Positions 27,084 to 36,288 are shown, numbered from the stretch's first letter. The stretch: 64,000 nt of DNA from Fastidiosipila sanguinis (GCF_002998295.1 NZ_CP027226.1:806001-870000), one strand, 5' to 3'. The notes: generated by a model not told the origin, from the sequence alone. Translations and numbers: made by a program.

Positions 27084-27318
27084 ATCTAAGTACATTCATT
27101 ACTTCCAAAACCGAATGCTTAAGTATGATACATTAAGTGAAACTTTTTTGCAAGTACAATAATGAAATTTTCCTTTATAAAATAAATTCAGTTATAATCC
27201 CTTTTATAAACAAGAGAATAATTAACTGGAGCAGCATTTATAAATTATTACTTATATCAATCGAGCTCCAGTTAAATATTCCTTTATAACAATTATGCTA
27301 ACTATTATGTAGCAATTA
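27084..27318. other. Intergenic region between tRNA-Gly and ppk, with a long inverted repeat
   Basis: This stretch is 235 bp of AT-rich DNA. The only clear structure is an 11-bp perfect inverted repeat, TTAACTGGAGC (27222-27232) and GCTCCAGTTAA (27265-27275), separated by 32 bp and lying 44 bp downstream of the ppk stop. It may form a large-loop hairpin at the end of the ppk transcript; the U-tract after it is poor. Confidence 0.5.
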
Positions 27319-29619
27319 TTAATCATCAATTTCGCCAATTTCTGATTTGAACTCTTCTGCGAAAGAACTGTAACTATACTCTTGCAAGTCAGCATCTAAA
27401 TCTGGATTTTCTGCTACTTTCAATGGCTCAATCAATTTGTCATTTTCACTCTCTCCAGATCTTTCAATCGCTAAAACTTGTTGAACAGCTTGACTATCAA
27501 CAGGATTATCTTTAGATCTAAACTTCTCATAACTTCCATCTGCTTGCATTATAAATGAGCGTTCAGTATCGTTTAGTTGTAGATCGATTATCTCTTTTAC
27601 CCTATCCTTAACTGCTTCGGCCTCTACTGGGAAGATTATCTCAACCCTTCTATCTAAGTTTCTATCCATCCAGTCAGCACTTCCCATGAAATATTCTGGA
27701 TCGTCAGCATTTGCAAAAACATATATTCTACTATGCTCAAGATACTTACCAACTATAGATTTAACTTGAATATTATCAGATACTCCTGGAATACCAGTCT
27801 TCAGACAGCAGATTCCTCTAACTATAAGTTGAATTTTAACCCCAGCTGCATTTGCTTCATGTAATTTCTTAATAATACCTTCATCGACTAGAGAGTTCAT
27901 CTTTGCAATTATCCAAGCAGTTTTTCCTGTTTTTGCATTAATAATTTCTCTATCTATTAAGTCATAGAAACTAGAGCGTAAATATCTAGGAGCAACTAAT
28001 AATTTCTTGAAACCATTTGGCTCAGAGTATCCTGAGATCATATTAAAGAACTCAGTTGCATCGCTACCATAAGCATCAGCCGCTGTGAATAAACCTGTAT
28101 CTGTATAAATCTTAGCAGTAGAGTCATTATAGTTACCGGTTCCTAAGTGAACATATCTGCGAATGCCATCTTCCTCTTCACGTACAACCATGGTAATTTT
28201 ACTATGAGTCTTTAATCCCACTAAACCATAGATTACGTGTGCTCCTGCTCTTTCTAATTTCTTTGCCCATTCAATATTATTTCCTTCATCAAAACGAGCT
28301 TTAAGTTCAAGCAAAACAAGAACTTGCTTACCATTTTTAACAGCTTCCTCCAAATAATGAATAATAGGCGAATTACTACTTACCCTATACAAGGTCTGCT
28401 TAATTGCAAGAACTTTTGGATCTCTAGCTGCTTGTTTAACAAACTCTAGAACTGGATCGAATTTTTCATAAGGTAAGCTTAGAAAAACATCTTTTTCTCT
28501 TATCTTTGAGAAAATATCACTCAGATCATCCCCTGCAAGCATGGCTGCTTTTTGAGGTTTATATGGCGGATAATGAAGATGTGATTTATAATCCAGCTCT
28601 GGACTTCGACTTAATTTACCTAAGAAAGCTAAATCAAGTGGTCCTGGAATTTGATAGATATCATCTTGCTTAATTTCCATAAAATCCTGTAGCATTGCAA
28701 GAATTCTTAAACTAATATCAAAATCGCTTCTGATCTCTAATCTAATAACTTCTCCCCACTGTCTCTGATATAGTTTTTTCTGAATTTCTTCAAGCAAGTC
28801 AGAAGTTTCAGCTTCATCAATTGACATATCAGCATTTCTGATAATTCTATAATTTAATTTTGCTAAAATTTTATAACCTGAAAATAGCTCATCAATATAA
28901 TGATAAATTATATCCTCTAATAGAATATAACAATGAGTTTCTCTAGCATCCAACCCACGTTCTTCTGCAAATTGTTTATTCGGTAATTTAAGCAATCTGC
29001 TAATACCTACAGGGACTTGAACTGTAGCAAATTGAACTTGCTCTCCACCATCTTCCTCGTTGTAGTCTTCAGTCTCAAGCAGAACAGCAATATTTTGACT
29101 TTCATTAGGCAACAATGGGAAAGGTCTTCCTTGATCCACCGCCATTGGAGTGAGAATTGGATAAAGTTTATTCTTGAAAAATTTATACACAAACTCTCTT
29201 TGTTCAGTAGCTAAATTTTTAAAATTCTGAATAAAAATATTTTCATCTTCCAATGAAGGTATAAGATGTTTGTTATATGTTTTATATTGCCCTTTTACAA
29301 AGTTATGCATTCTTTTGCTAAGAGCTTTTAATTGCTCATGTGCAGTCATACCTGCAATATCACGTGAATAATCATCATTTTTCACTTGTTCTTTTAACCC
29401 TGCAACACGAACACTGACAAATTCATCTTGATTAGTTTGAGTAATAGACAAGAAACTTAATCTTTCTAGTAATGGAGTCATGGGATCACTAGCTTCATAC
29501 AAGATTCTCTCATTAAAATCTAACCAGCTGATTTCTCTATTAATAAACCTTTCATGCCCTGGATAAATAATGTCTTTTTCTTTCTCAACTTTTTCTTGCT
29601 TATCTAAATATCTAGTCAT
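27319..29619 (-). CDS. ppk: Polyphosphate kinase 1
   Basis: This 766-residue protein matches PPK1: FINREISWLDFNERIL at the N-terminus, the first catalytic histidine in YGLVGLKTHSKITMVVR, and the second in KYLEHSRIYVFAN. PPK1 makes polyphosphate reversibly from ATP and autophosphorylates on the first histidine. A C-terminal extension of about 60 residues is acidic and polar. GGAGG precedes the ATG. It lies 15 bp downstream of ppx, so synthesis and degradation of polyphosphate are encoded in one unit. Confidence 0.96.
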   Translation of the reverse strand: MTRYLDKQEKVEKEKDIIYPGHERFINREISWLDFNERILYEASDPMTPLLERLSFLSITQTNQDEFVSVRVAGLKEQVKNDDYSRDIAGMTAHEQLKALSKRMHNFVKGQYKTYNKHLIPSLEDENIFIQNFKNLATEQREFVYKFFKNKLYPILTPMAVDQGRPFPLLPNESQNIAVLLETEDYNEEDGGEQVQFATVQVPVGISRLLKLPNKQFAEERGLDARETHCYILLEDIIYHYIDELFSGYKILAKLNYRIIRNADMSIDEAETSDLLEEIQKKLYQRQWGEVIRLEIRSDFDISLRILAMLQDFMEIKQDDIYQIPGPLDLAFLGKLSRSPELDYKSHLHYPPYKPQKAAMLAGDDLSDIFSKIREKDVFLSLPYEKFDPVLEFVKQAARDPKVLAIKQTLYRVSSNSPIIHYLEEAVKNGKQVLVLLELKARFDEGNNIEWAKKLERAGAHVIYGLVGLKTHSKITMVVREEEDGIRRYVHLGTGNYNDSTAKIYTDTGLFTAADAYGSDATEFFNMISGYSEPNGFKKLLVAPRYLRSSFYDLIDREIINAKTGKTAWIIAKMNSLVDEGIIKKLHEANAAGVKIQLIVRGICCLKTGIPGVSDNIQVKSIVGKYLEHSRIYVFANADDPEYFMGSADWMDRNLDRRVEIIFPVEAEAVKDRVKEIIDLQLNDTERSFIMQADGSYEKFRSKDNPVDSQAVQQVLAIERSGESENDKLIEPLKVAENPDLDADLQEYSYSSFAEEFKSEIGEIDD

Positions 29620-29634
29620 TTAATATCCTCCGAA

Positions 29635-31161
29635 TTAATTCTCTTTCAAATCAATATTAATTCCAAACATTTCTTCCAGTAACCTGGACCTAACTCCTAG
29701 CATCCTACGTTCTAAAGTAATATCCTCATTTGTATCTACAATTATTTCCAGTTTGCTCTTCTTCAAGCGTGTTGCAACATTATTAATTTTGTTTTTTGAA
29801 GAATATTCCAAAGCATCTGCTACTCTTAAAATTGCAGCAGTTTGCAGTACTTGCAAACGATAAGCATAACTTCTGTAGTTCAATCTATCATTAATTGGAA
29901 CTTCGTTTCCCACAGAAAACATTACAGCATCCGCTACTATCTCTAAGGATCGATAGCTAATACCTATAATTTCATTATTAAGAATTATAGAAGCACTGGC
30001 ATCTTGATAATCTTCAGGAATTATAAATTTACCCACTTCACTTAAACGAACTGCTACTTTTAGTAGAAGTTCAAAGTCTGGAGCAAATTTAAACTTCTGT
30101 TCTAGAACCCTTAAGATTGCAACTGCATTTCTCTCTTTAGCTTCCAAATGTTTCAAATTACCACCATACTTAACAGCCATTACGTTAACTGCAGAAACAA
30201 TATCTCCAATATGATCATGTCCGACTTTGTAGCCATAAGTATCTGTAGCCATTTCTAACAATAAACCATTACTTAATAAAACTTTAGGCAAATAAATCCC
30301 CTTAATTTGCAATGGTTCCAAAAATTTATTTAAAATCATTACTAATGGCAACATATTGTCAGCAACATCTGATGGAATATTGTAGTGCAAGGTCAACTCT
30401 ATTGGAGAGGTATGCAATAAAAATTCATATAACTTATTAAGCTCTACATCAGTGATAAAATTATCATTAAACTCAACTACTTCAGAAAAATTATTTAAAT
30501 ATTCTAAGTCATTCCCTGCAGCAAGAAGAGTAGTCTCTTCAGTTTGCAAACCATACAATTCTAATGATGAAAGTTTCGCAGTAATATAATCATTCATAAC
30601 CTGATCATAGTTACTAGATCTTGCCTGAATTTCACTAAAAACTTCATTCATTCTCAAGAATCCCAACTTCAGGTTTTGACTCATTTTCCTGCGTTTATTC
30701 TTATATGCTGATACTTGTAAGCTACCTGCGCCCATATCAACAAATATACAGCCAGTCTCACTCATTTTTTCAAATTCAGGAAAGCCCTCGGTCAGCGCTA
30801 GGTTATGTAAATATCGTTCCTCAGAGTTACTTAAAATTTCGCAGTCAAATCCAGTTCTCTGCTTAATTCTAGCGATAATAAAATCTTTATTCAGAGCTTC
30901 TCTAACAGCTGAAGTGGCAACTACCCTTACAGCTTTTACTTTATATTCTTTTAACTTTTCTTTGAAACGATTTAGGATTTCACATAGTTCTGATAGCTTC
31001 TCTTCAGTAATAACTTGCTTATTGTATGTATCAGTTCCTAATGATAAATTCGCACGCAAACTCTCTATAACTCTAGGTTCATTATTTTTGCCTTTCTCAG
31101 CGATCATTAACCTAGGTGCATTAGATCCTATATCAATTGCTGTAATTATTTCTACTGCCAT
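29635..31161 (-). CDS. Ppx/GppA family phosphatase with degenerate HD domain
   Basis: This 508-residue protein has an N-terminal actin-like fold: AIDIGSNAPRLMIAEKG (phosphate loop 1), RVVATSAVREALN, SNSEERYLHNLALTEG (with the acidic pair of the catalytic region) and VDMGAGSLQVS, where DIGGGSTE is usual. The C-terminal HD-like region reads AVRLSEVGKF, then YQDASASIILNN, so the usual His residues of the HD motif are missing. It probably acts on exopolyphosphate or pppGpp, but activity is uncertain because of the GGGSTE change. AGGGAGAG precedes the ATG, and ppk follows 15 bp on. Confidence 0.82.
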   Translation of the reverse strand: MAVEIITAIDIGSNAPRLMIAEKGKNNEPRVIESLRANLSLGTDTYNKQVITEEKLSELCEILNRFKEKLKEYKVKAVRVVATSAVREALNKDFIIARIKQRTGFDCEILSNSEERYLHNLALTEGFPEFEKMSETGCIFVDMGAGSLQVSAYKNKRRKMSQNLKLGFLRMNEVFSEIQARSSNYDQVMNDYITAKLSSLELYGLQTEETTLLAAGNDLEYLNNFSEVVEFNDNFITDVELNKLYEFLLHTSPIELTLHYNIPSDVADNMLPLVMILNKFLEPLQIKGIYLPKVLLSNGLLLEMATDTYGYKVGHDHIGDIVSAVNVMAVKYGGNLKHLEAKERNAVAILRVLEQKFKFAPDFELLLKVAVRLSEVGKFIIPEDYQDASASIILNNEIIGISYRSLEIVADAVMFSVGNEVPINDRLNYRSYAYRLQVLQTAAILRVADALEYSSKNKINNVATRLKKSKLEIIVDTNEDITLERRMLGVRSRLLEEMFGINIDLKEN

Positions 31162-31239
31162 CTGCTACTCTCCCTTTCCTATTTGTTTAACCTATAATAA
31201 TTTTAGCTTATTAACGTTATTTTTTCATCTAATATACTA

Positions 31240-32391
31240 TTAATTCTCATGTTCTAGTTTGTCATAAAATGCAACAATTAAGTCCACAACTTCACCATAA
31301 CTTTTGATTCCTGACTCCTGGGCATTTGATTTTAAATAGATATCATTTGCTTTATTACTTATTTTCTTAACGGTCCCTTGAAACTGTTTCCAATAAACAT
31401 TTCTCCTATTAAGGTCACTTTTTACTTTTTCATTTAAATTGCTATAAACATCTTGATGCAAATCATAGTTAGCCGTGTATAAAGCATTGCTTAGATACAC
31501 AAAACCACTTAGCAATGCAGAATATCTAATATTTATAGATTCACTCGATCTACCTACAAGAAATGCCAGAAAATTAGCTTCATTCTCCCTAGCAAAACCA
31601 TAGCTATGAGCTATTTCATGAAGAGCTGTAAAAATCAATTCATCCGGACTTATATCAATATTAACATTCGACTCCATCCAAAAAGGTATAAACATTCCTG
31701 TAGTACTGGTATATGACCAATAGTGTGAGAGCATTACTGGCTTCACTCTAACTGCTCCATGATAAAGATAATTTCGCAGAAAATCATTGTCACTTAACTT
31801 TGCAAGATTTTTATACTCTAAATGAACAGTTTTTAGTAATTCTTCGAGCTCTATGTCTGAAATAAATTGATCATTATCATCTCTAGTAACACTTGTAGCT
31901 ATTGCATTAAGCTCATCCACCAGAACTTCTGTCGTTCTAGCCAATTGCTCTACATTTATCGCTCTCACTTCATAGCCTAGGTTGTCTGCTAGACTTTTTC
32001 TATGATAAGCAAGTCCGAAATTCAAGAAAAATGTACTAATAAAAAAAGTCACTAAAGCCAAAGATATAGATGCTAATTCTTTAAAATATTTGATTAAAAA
32101 ATCTTTCTTACTTTCTGCTCTAAATAAGTAAATCACACTTAAAACAATTAAAACCATTAGAAGTAGAGGTAATAGCAAGACGAAAATTTCACTAATAGAA
32201 AAAGAGATAATGTTATTACTCGCTCTCCAGATTGTTGTGATTGTAGGATAAATATTTCTAATATAAAATTCAGCTGCAGTAGAATTATTTCTAAAACAAA
32301 ATCTTAACAACAAAATAAAAGCAATAAGTATTAAACAAGCTATTTTCCAAACTTTACTTTTGTTAAAACGTTTAATGCTTATATTACTCAT
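31240..32391 (-). CDS. DUF3810 family membrane metalloprotease-like protein
   Basis: Three N-terminal TM segments (near residues 14-32, 59-85 and 102-120) are followed by an extracytoplasmic domain with the zinc motif in FTALHEIAHSYGFARENEANFLAFLVG: HExxH plus a downstream Glu, as in gluzincins. The family has unknown substrates. The ATG at 32391 is preferred over a TTG at 32403, though the ribosome binding site is weak for both. Unlike several neighbours its catalytic motif is intact. It lies 78 bp upstream of ppx on the same strand. Confidence 0.78.
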   Translation of the reverse strand: MSNISIKRFNKSKVWKIACLILIAFILLLRFCFRNNSTAAEFYIRNIYPTITTIWRASNNIISFSISEIFVLLLPLLLMVLIVLSVIYLFRAESKKDFLIKYFKELASISLALVTFFISTFFLNFGLAYHRKSLADNLGYEVRAINVEQLARTTEVLVDELNAIATSVTRDDNDQFISDIELEELLKTVHLEYKNLAKLSDNDFLRNYLYHGAVRVKPVMLSHYWSYTSTTGMFIPFWMESNVNIDISPDELIFTALHEIAHSYGFARENEANFLAFLVGRSSESINIRYSALLSGFVYLSNALYTANYDLHQDVYSNLNEKVKSDLNRRNVYWKQFQGTVKKISNKANDIYLKSNAQESGIKSYGEVVDLIVAFYDKLEHEN

Positions 32392-32511
32392 TCTTCCGCT
32401 CAATCCTTATTATTTATTAAAATATTATACAGTTTCAAAAGTTAATATTATCTTAAATCTTTTAACCGAATTTTCACTGCATAAATCTTTGTAAATTACA
32501 TTTAAATGCAA

Positions 32512-32548
32512 AAGAACAGCTAAACGAACTTCGCTTAACTGTTCTTTG
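32512..32548 (-). terminator. Terminator-like hairpin downstream of sepF
   Basis: AAAGAACAG pairs with CTGTTCTTT (9 bp), then after one mismatch TAA pairs with TTA, with a loop of about 11 nt. On the minus strand it follows the sepF stop by about 70 bp and is followed by TTTTGC. Confidence 0.6.
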
Positions 32549-32618
32549 CTAGATGTCATACTTTATAAAGAATTTCGTAATCAAAAGGAGTTGAACAAGA
32601 CAAAGGTTTCTTTATAAA

Positions 32619-33293
32619 CTATAGACCATTTACTACTCTTCTCAAATCTGAGTAATCTCTATTTTCATCATATCTGCTACTGTCACCAGATCCTTCTGAA
32701 ACAGCTACGTTTAAAGGAGCTACTACAAAAATCAAACTTGAGATTGGTGAAACTGTACCACCTAAGCTATATGCAGCACCTGTTAAGAAGTCAATTATTC
32801 TTTGAGCTAATCTACTATCTGTGTCTTCAAAGTTAACTACACAAATCTTACCTGCTCTAATTTGAGCTGCAACCTCTTGGCCTTCTTCTAGGGAATTAGG
32901 TCTAATTACAAGCATTTTTTGAGAATTTACATCTTTGAAGTTTACCAAACGTGGCTCTTGATTATTCATAGCACTTGCCTCTTTTCTATTTTCTTTATTA
33001 AAATCATTTTTTCTAGAATTAATAATCTCACTTGCTGGTTCGGTAAATATCTTCATACTGTACATGTCATTAGAAGAAGTATTTATATTTAACTCATCCA
33101 TATAGGCATTCTTAGTTCTAGAAGGTTCATCATATTCAAATTGATTGTTAGTGATGTAATCGTAATCATCACTCTCATCATCATATTCGAAGTATTCATC
33201 ATCTTCTACTATTAAGTTTGATACGTAATCTTCATCTTCATAATTTGAAAACAAATCTTTTATACTTTCTATACTATTTTTGAAAATGCCCAT
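32619..33293 (-). CDS. sepF: Cell division protein SepF
   Basis: This 224-residue protein has an N-terminal membrane-binding helix (MGIFKNSIESIKDLF), a long acidic linker (about 18-110) and a C-terminal SepF domain (MLVIRPNSLEEGQEVAAQIRAGKICVVNFEDTD through RIIDFLTGAAYSLGGTVSPISSLIFVVAP). SepF anchors FtsZ to the membrane. The linker is longer and more Asp/Glu/Asn-rich than in Bacillus (about 150 residues in total there). It is not in a ylm cluster here but is monocistronic, with its own promoter and a set of DnaA-box-like sites upstream. Confidence 0.93.
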   Translation of the reverse strand: MGIFKNSIESIKDLFSNYEDEDYVSNLIVEDDEYFEYDDESDDYDYITNNQFEYDEPSRTKNAYMDELNINTSSNDMYSMKIFTEPASEIINSRKNDFNKENRKEASAMNNQEPRLVNFKDVNSQKMLVIRPNSLEEGQEVAAQIRAGKICVVNFEDTDSRLAQRIIDFLTGAAYSLGGTVSPISSLIFVVAPLNVAVSEGSGDSSRYDENRDYSDLRRVVNGL

Positions 33294-33327
33294 GTCTCAA
33301 GTACTCCTATAATTAATTCATATGTCT

Positions 33328-33356
33328 ATTATATACATACACTTTTCATTAAACAA
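33328..33356 (-). promoter_or_regulatory. sigma-A promoter of sepF
   Basis: The minus strand has a perfect TATAAT (33328-33333) and TTGTTT (33351-33356) separated by 17 bp, 34 bp before the sepF ATG. AGGAG precedes the start codon. Confidence 0.65.
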
Positions 33357-33466
33357 GTCCACTTAAGACGGATTTTCATTTTGTAATTCATTTGTAACAC
33401 AAGAACTTTCATTCAGGCTAAATCATTGTATACACAGTAATTATACGGTTTTATTTTCAAAGCACA

Positions 33467-33508
33467 TTATCCACATTTTTGTACTCTCTCCAACAACACT
33501 TTTCCACA
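33467..33508 (+). promoter_or_regulatory. DnaA-box-like sites upstream of sepF
   Basis: TTATCCACA at 33467-33475 is an exact DnaA box, and TTTTCCACA at 33500-33508 differs at one base; both are in the same orientation with 33 bp between starts (about three helical turns). A further one-mismatch copy, TTATCCACC, sits at 33616-33624 but overlaps a terminator loop and may be chance. They lie about 110-150 bp upstream of the sepF -35. Confidence 0.45.
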
Positions 33509-33603
33509 TTTTAATTTGTTTTTATAATAGTTTCCTCTGTGTAGACAACAAAAACATCATTTTCTATCATTTTTAACTAAGAATTCCACATTTCATAGAC
33601 AAA

Positions 33604-33631
33604 CAAAAAGGAAGGTTATCCACCTTCCTTT
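33604..33631 (-). terminator. Intrinsic terminator of the HlyD-like gene
   Basis: AAAGGAAGGT pairs with ACCTTCCTTT around a TATCC loop; on the minus strand the stem is followed by TTGTTT. It lies 42 bp past the stop codon of the HlyD-like gene. Confidence 0.82.
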
Positions 33632-33673
33632 AGTAATTTATATTTTCCTTTTAATAAATATATTTCAGAAATT

Positions 33674-35053
33674 TTACGACATTAATTTCTCGCCATTTCT
33701 AACAGTCTCCGGATTTTGAACTATTACACTTCCATCAGTCAATTCTATATCCGAGTTTTCTTTATTAGCAATAATTGCGTATTCATCATCCTCGGCTAAG
33801 ATTTCTATTTCTTGCTCATAAACATATGCTCTTCTAAGAACCATAACTGCAGCTTTGTTCCCCTCTTTAGACCTAACAATTGCTGACTGGGGTATTTTTA
33901 ATCCTCTTACCGATTCAATTTTCATGCTAACAGGGGTATATCTTAAGTCTGCAAAGTCTCCAATCTTTTGACTGGTATAAAATGTTAAAAGTGCATATTC
34001 ACCCTGCTCTTTTACCGAAATTAATTTAACTGCATTTAACTCTAAATTTTCCCTTGGAAATTTAAGGTCATAGATATTATCAATTTCGAATTCCGCAGCC
34101 ATTGCTCTATCTACTGGAACCACTAAACGTTGATCGAAGCTTGTTATTAAACTTAAAGCACTTTGTCCCTTACTAAGGTTTTGTTTAAGCATATTCTTTT
34201 CTTTATGCACATCGATATTCGCATTTAATATAGTTTCAGGATCGATTTTATCAATGTCTTCTTCTGTTATTTTCCTACTATATTCATCAATTAAATAGCT
34301 TACATATCCACTTTTTTTGCTAATTATTGGAGTTTCATAATCTTTTAAATACGACTCTAAGTTGGCTTTTTTATTTTTTAAATTAATTATCGTCTCATCT
34401 TCAAAATCTAATGTATTTAAGTTCTCACTACGCTCTTTTAACTTCAAGCTTAACTCTTCCTGTATCATAGCGGTATTATCTATAGGAAGTTTGTCATTGG
34501 CAATATCTTGCAAAGTTTTGATATATTCAGATAACTGTATATCATACTTGGAATATATTCTTTCAACTAATCCATCATCAGGTAAATTGTGTTCATTTAA
34601 TAGCTCTAGCTGCCTTTCAGATATCTCTTCATTAACTTCGGCCAACTCTTCTCTTTGCTGTTCGGCTTGTAAATCAACAATTTTTGCTACCGGGTCGTTA
34701 ACTGCAATCTTCTCGCCACTGGTTACACCAGCAGCCATTAGACCCGAACTACTTGCTTCTAGCTGAATTTCATCTCTCAATACCAATGATTTGCTTTCGA
34801 TATTCTTTTCTAGATTCCCTGGAACAAGAATATACAACTGAGGTTTAGGTTTATATTCAGACCTAATAATATTTATCATCGCAAAGGCAAGAATAATTAT
34901 TATAATCACAAAAACGATCATAATATAAAAGCGTTGACGCAGTCTTTTCTCTTCCTGCTCTTGACGCCTAGATAATATTTCGGTTCTAGAATGATTAACT
35001 TCCTTATTTTGCACCTTATTTATGTTTGTATTGTCGGTAAAATTATTAGCCAA
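33674..35053 (-). CDS. HlyD-like membrane adaptor protein
   Basis: This 459-residue protein has a basic cytoplasmic N-terminus, one TM (about 42-64), then a lipoyl/barrel-sandwich half (LVLRDEIQLEASSSGLMAAGVTSGEKIAVNDPVAKI), a coiled-coil hairpin (about 125-230) and the second half (TPIISKKSGYVSYLIDEYS), as in HlyD/membrane-fusion proteins. In Clostridia a protein of this type is often encoded beside sepF, as here, so a role at the division site or envelope is as likely as efflux. The start codon is TTG at 35053, with GGTGGAAG before it. No transporter partner is adjacent. Confidence 0.72.
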   Translation of the reverse strand: MANNFTDNTNINKVQNKEVNHSRTEILSRRQEQEEKRLRQRFYIMIVFVIIIIILAFAMINIIRSEYKPKPQLYILVPGNLEKNIESKSLVLRDEIQLEASSSGLMAAGVTSGEKIAVNDPVAKIVDLQAEQQREELAEVNEEISERQLELLNEHNLPDDGLVERIYSKYDIQLSEYIKTLQDIANDKLPIDNTAMIQEELSLKLKERSENLNTLDFEDETIINLKNKKANLESYLKDYETPIISKKSGYVSYLIDEYSRKITEEDIDKIDPETILNANIDVHKEKNMLKQNLSKGQSALSLITSFDQRLVVPVDRAMAAEFEIDNIYDLKFPRENLELNAVKLISVKEQGEYALLTFYTSQKIGDFADLRYTPVSMKIESVRGLKIPQSAIVRSKEGNKAAVMVLRRAYVYEQEIEILAEDDEYAIIANKENSDIELTDGSVIVQNPETVRNGEKLMS

Positions 35054-35080
35054 AATCTTCCACCATAATCCTCTATTAAA

Positions 35081-35111
35081 TTATGCACCGGATAAAAAAC
35101 CCAGTGCATAA
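35081..35111 (-). terminator. Hairpin between pfkA and the HlyD-like gene
   Basis: On the minus strand TTATGCACTGG and CCGGTGCATAA form an 11-bp stem with one U-G wobble. The following U-tract is short, so it may only partly terminate. It lies about 42 bp past the pfkA stop and 28 bp before the next start. Confidence 0.55.
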
Positions 35112-35153
35112 ATTATAGCTAATTTATTATAAAAAATTATTAATTCTTAATGA

Positions 35154-36236
35154 TTACTCATCCCCAAAACTTATACCCATGTCTTTTGCTACTCTTACTA
35201 GTTCACAATTTGTTGGCACTAGATTTTTCTTTCCTGCTACTTCATCAATAGGCAAGCTTGTAATCTCATTATTAACTTGAACTACTGATCTACCGAATTT
35301 ACCTTTTAGAATTAATTCAGCACCATACGCTCCACATTCACTAGCAAAAACTCTATCATAAGGACATGGTGAACCACCTCTTTGATAGTGCCCAGGAACT
35401 GTAACTCTAACTTCTTGATCTAACTCTTTAGATAGTTCAGCAGCTAACTTATATGTTCCTGAAGGATAGCCTTTTTCTTTTAGCATTTCTGCATAATCTG
35501 AGGAAGACATTTCAGAATCTTCCTTACTCTTAGATCCTTCTGCCATTGCAATAATAGAGAATTTTTTACCTTGTTTATTTCTTTCTTCAATAGCGGCTAA
35601 AACATTCTCCAATTCATAATTAATCTCTGGAATCAAAATAATGTCAGCTCCACCAGCTACACCTGCACTCAAGGTTAACCAACCAGCTTTATTTCCCATT
35701 AATTCAATGATAAAAATTCTACCATGTGAGGTTGCTGTAGTATGAATTCCGTCAATAACGTCTGTTGCAATATTTACAGCACTCTGGAAACCAAAGGTCA
35801 TTTCTGAACCATAGATATCTTTATCAATTGTTTTTGGCAAGGTAATAACATTTAACCCTTCTTCTGATAGACGATTTGCTGATTTATGGCTTCCATTACC
35901 ACCAAGAACAACTAAACAGTCTAAGTTTTGCTCTTTATAATTTCTTACCATAGCCTCGCATCTAGTCTCGCCATCTTTGCCATTTACATAATTATCAATC
36001 TCTTTGAAAGGTTGTCTAGAAGTACCTAAAATCGTACCTCCTAAAGTCAAGATTCCTGAAAAATCACTTGGTTTCATTAGCTTGTAATCACCTTCAATTA
36101 AACCTCTAAAACCATCTTGATAACCTAATATCTCTACATCATCATTCAATTCATATAGAGTTTTGGCTACACCTCTCATAGCTGCGTTTAGACCTTGACA
36201 GTCACCACCTGAAGTCAACATACCTACTCTCAACAT
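35154..36236 (-). CDS. pfkA: 6-phosphofructokinase, mixed-substrate type clade
   Basis: This 360-residue PfkA-family protein has TSGGDCQGLNAAMRG at the N-terminus, the nucleotide loop VVLGGNGSHKSAN where most PFKs have GGDGS, the catalytic segment LPKTIDKDIYG where TIDND is usual, and the substrate segment IELMGNKAGWLTL. Lys before TID replaces the Gly of classical ATP-PFKs and is associated with PPi-dependent or mixed-substrate enzymes. It phosphorylates fructose 6-phosphate in glycolysis; ATP or PPi use cannot be settled by eye. AAAGGGG precedes the ATG. Confidence 0.87.
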   Translation of the reverse strand: MLRVGMLTSGGDCQGLNAAMRGVAKTLYELNDDVEILGYQDGFRGLIEGDYKLMKPSDFSGILTLGGTILGTSRQPFKEIDNYVNGKDGETRCEAMVRNYKEQNLDCLVVLGGNGSHKSANRLSEEGLNVITLPKTIDKDIYGSEMTFGFQSAVNIATDVIDGIHTTATSHGRIFIIELMGNKAGWLTLSAGVAGGADIILIPEINYELENVLAAIEERNKQGKKFSIIAMAEGSKSKEDSEMSSSDYAEMLKEKGYPSGTYKLAAELSKELDQEVRVTVPGHYQRGGSPCPYDRVFASECGAYGAELILKGKFGRSVVQVNNEITSLPIDEVAGKKNLVPTNCELVRVAKDMGISFGDE

Positions 36237-36288
36237 AATTATCCCCTTTCATTTGGAAAGATTTATATATCTATTATAAGCAAAAACT

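Larger units (their letters stand above)
33294..33673. other. 380-bp intergenic region between sepF and the HlyD-like gene
   Basis: It holds the sepF promoter (33328-33356), DnaA-box-like sites (33467-33508), three copies of a CCACATTT word (33471, 33504 and 33586) and the terminator of the HlyD-like gene (33604-33631). No ORF above 40 codons with a ribosome binding site was seen. The central 33380-33600 part is strongly AT-rich. Confidence 0.6.

Noticed and set aside
33616-33624. Third DnaA-like box, TTATCCACC
   Set aside because: It falls in the loop and stem of a clear terminator, so the match is more easily explained by hairpin sequence.
33294-33673. Possible chromosomal origin, because of DnaA boxes and AT-richness
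   Set aside because: Only one exact and one near box are convincing, dnaA/dnaN are not near, and the genes on both sides run in the same direction, so there is no strand switch.
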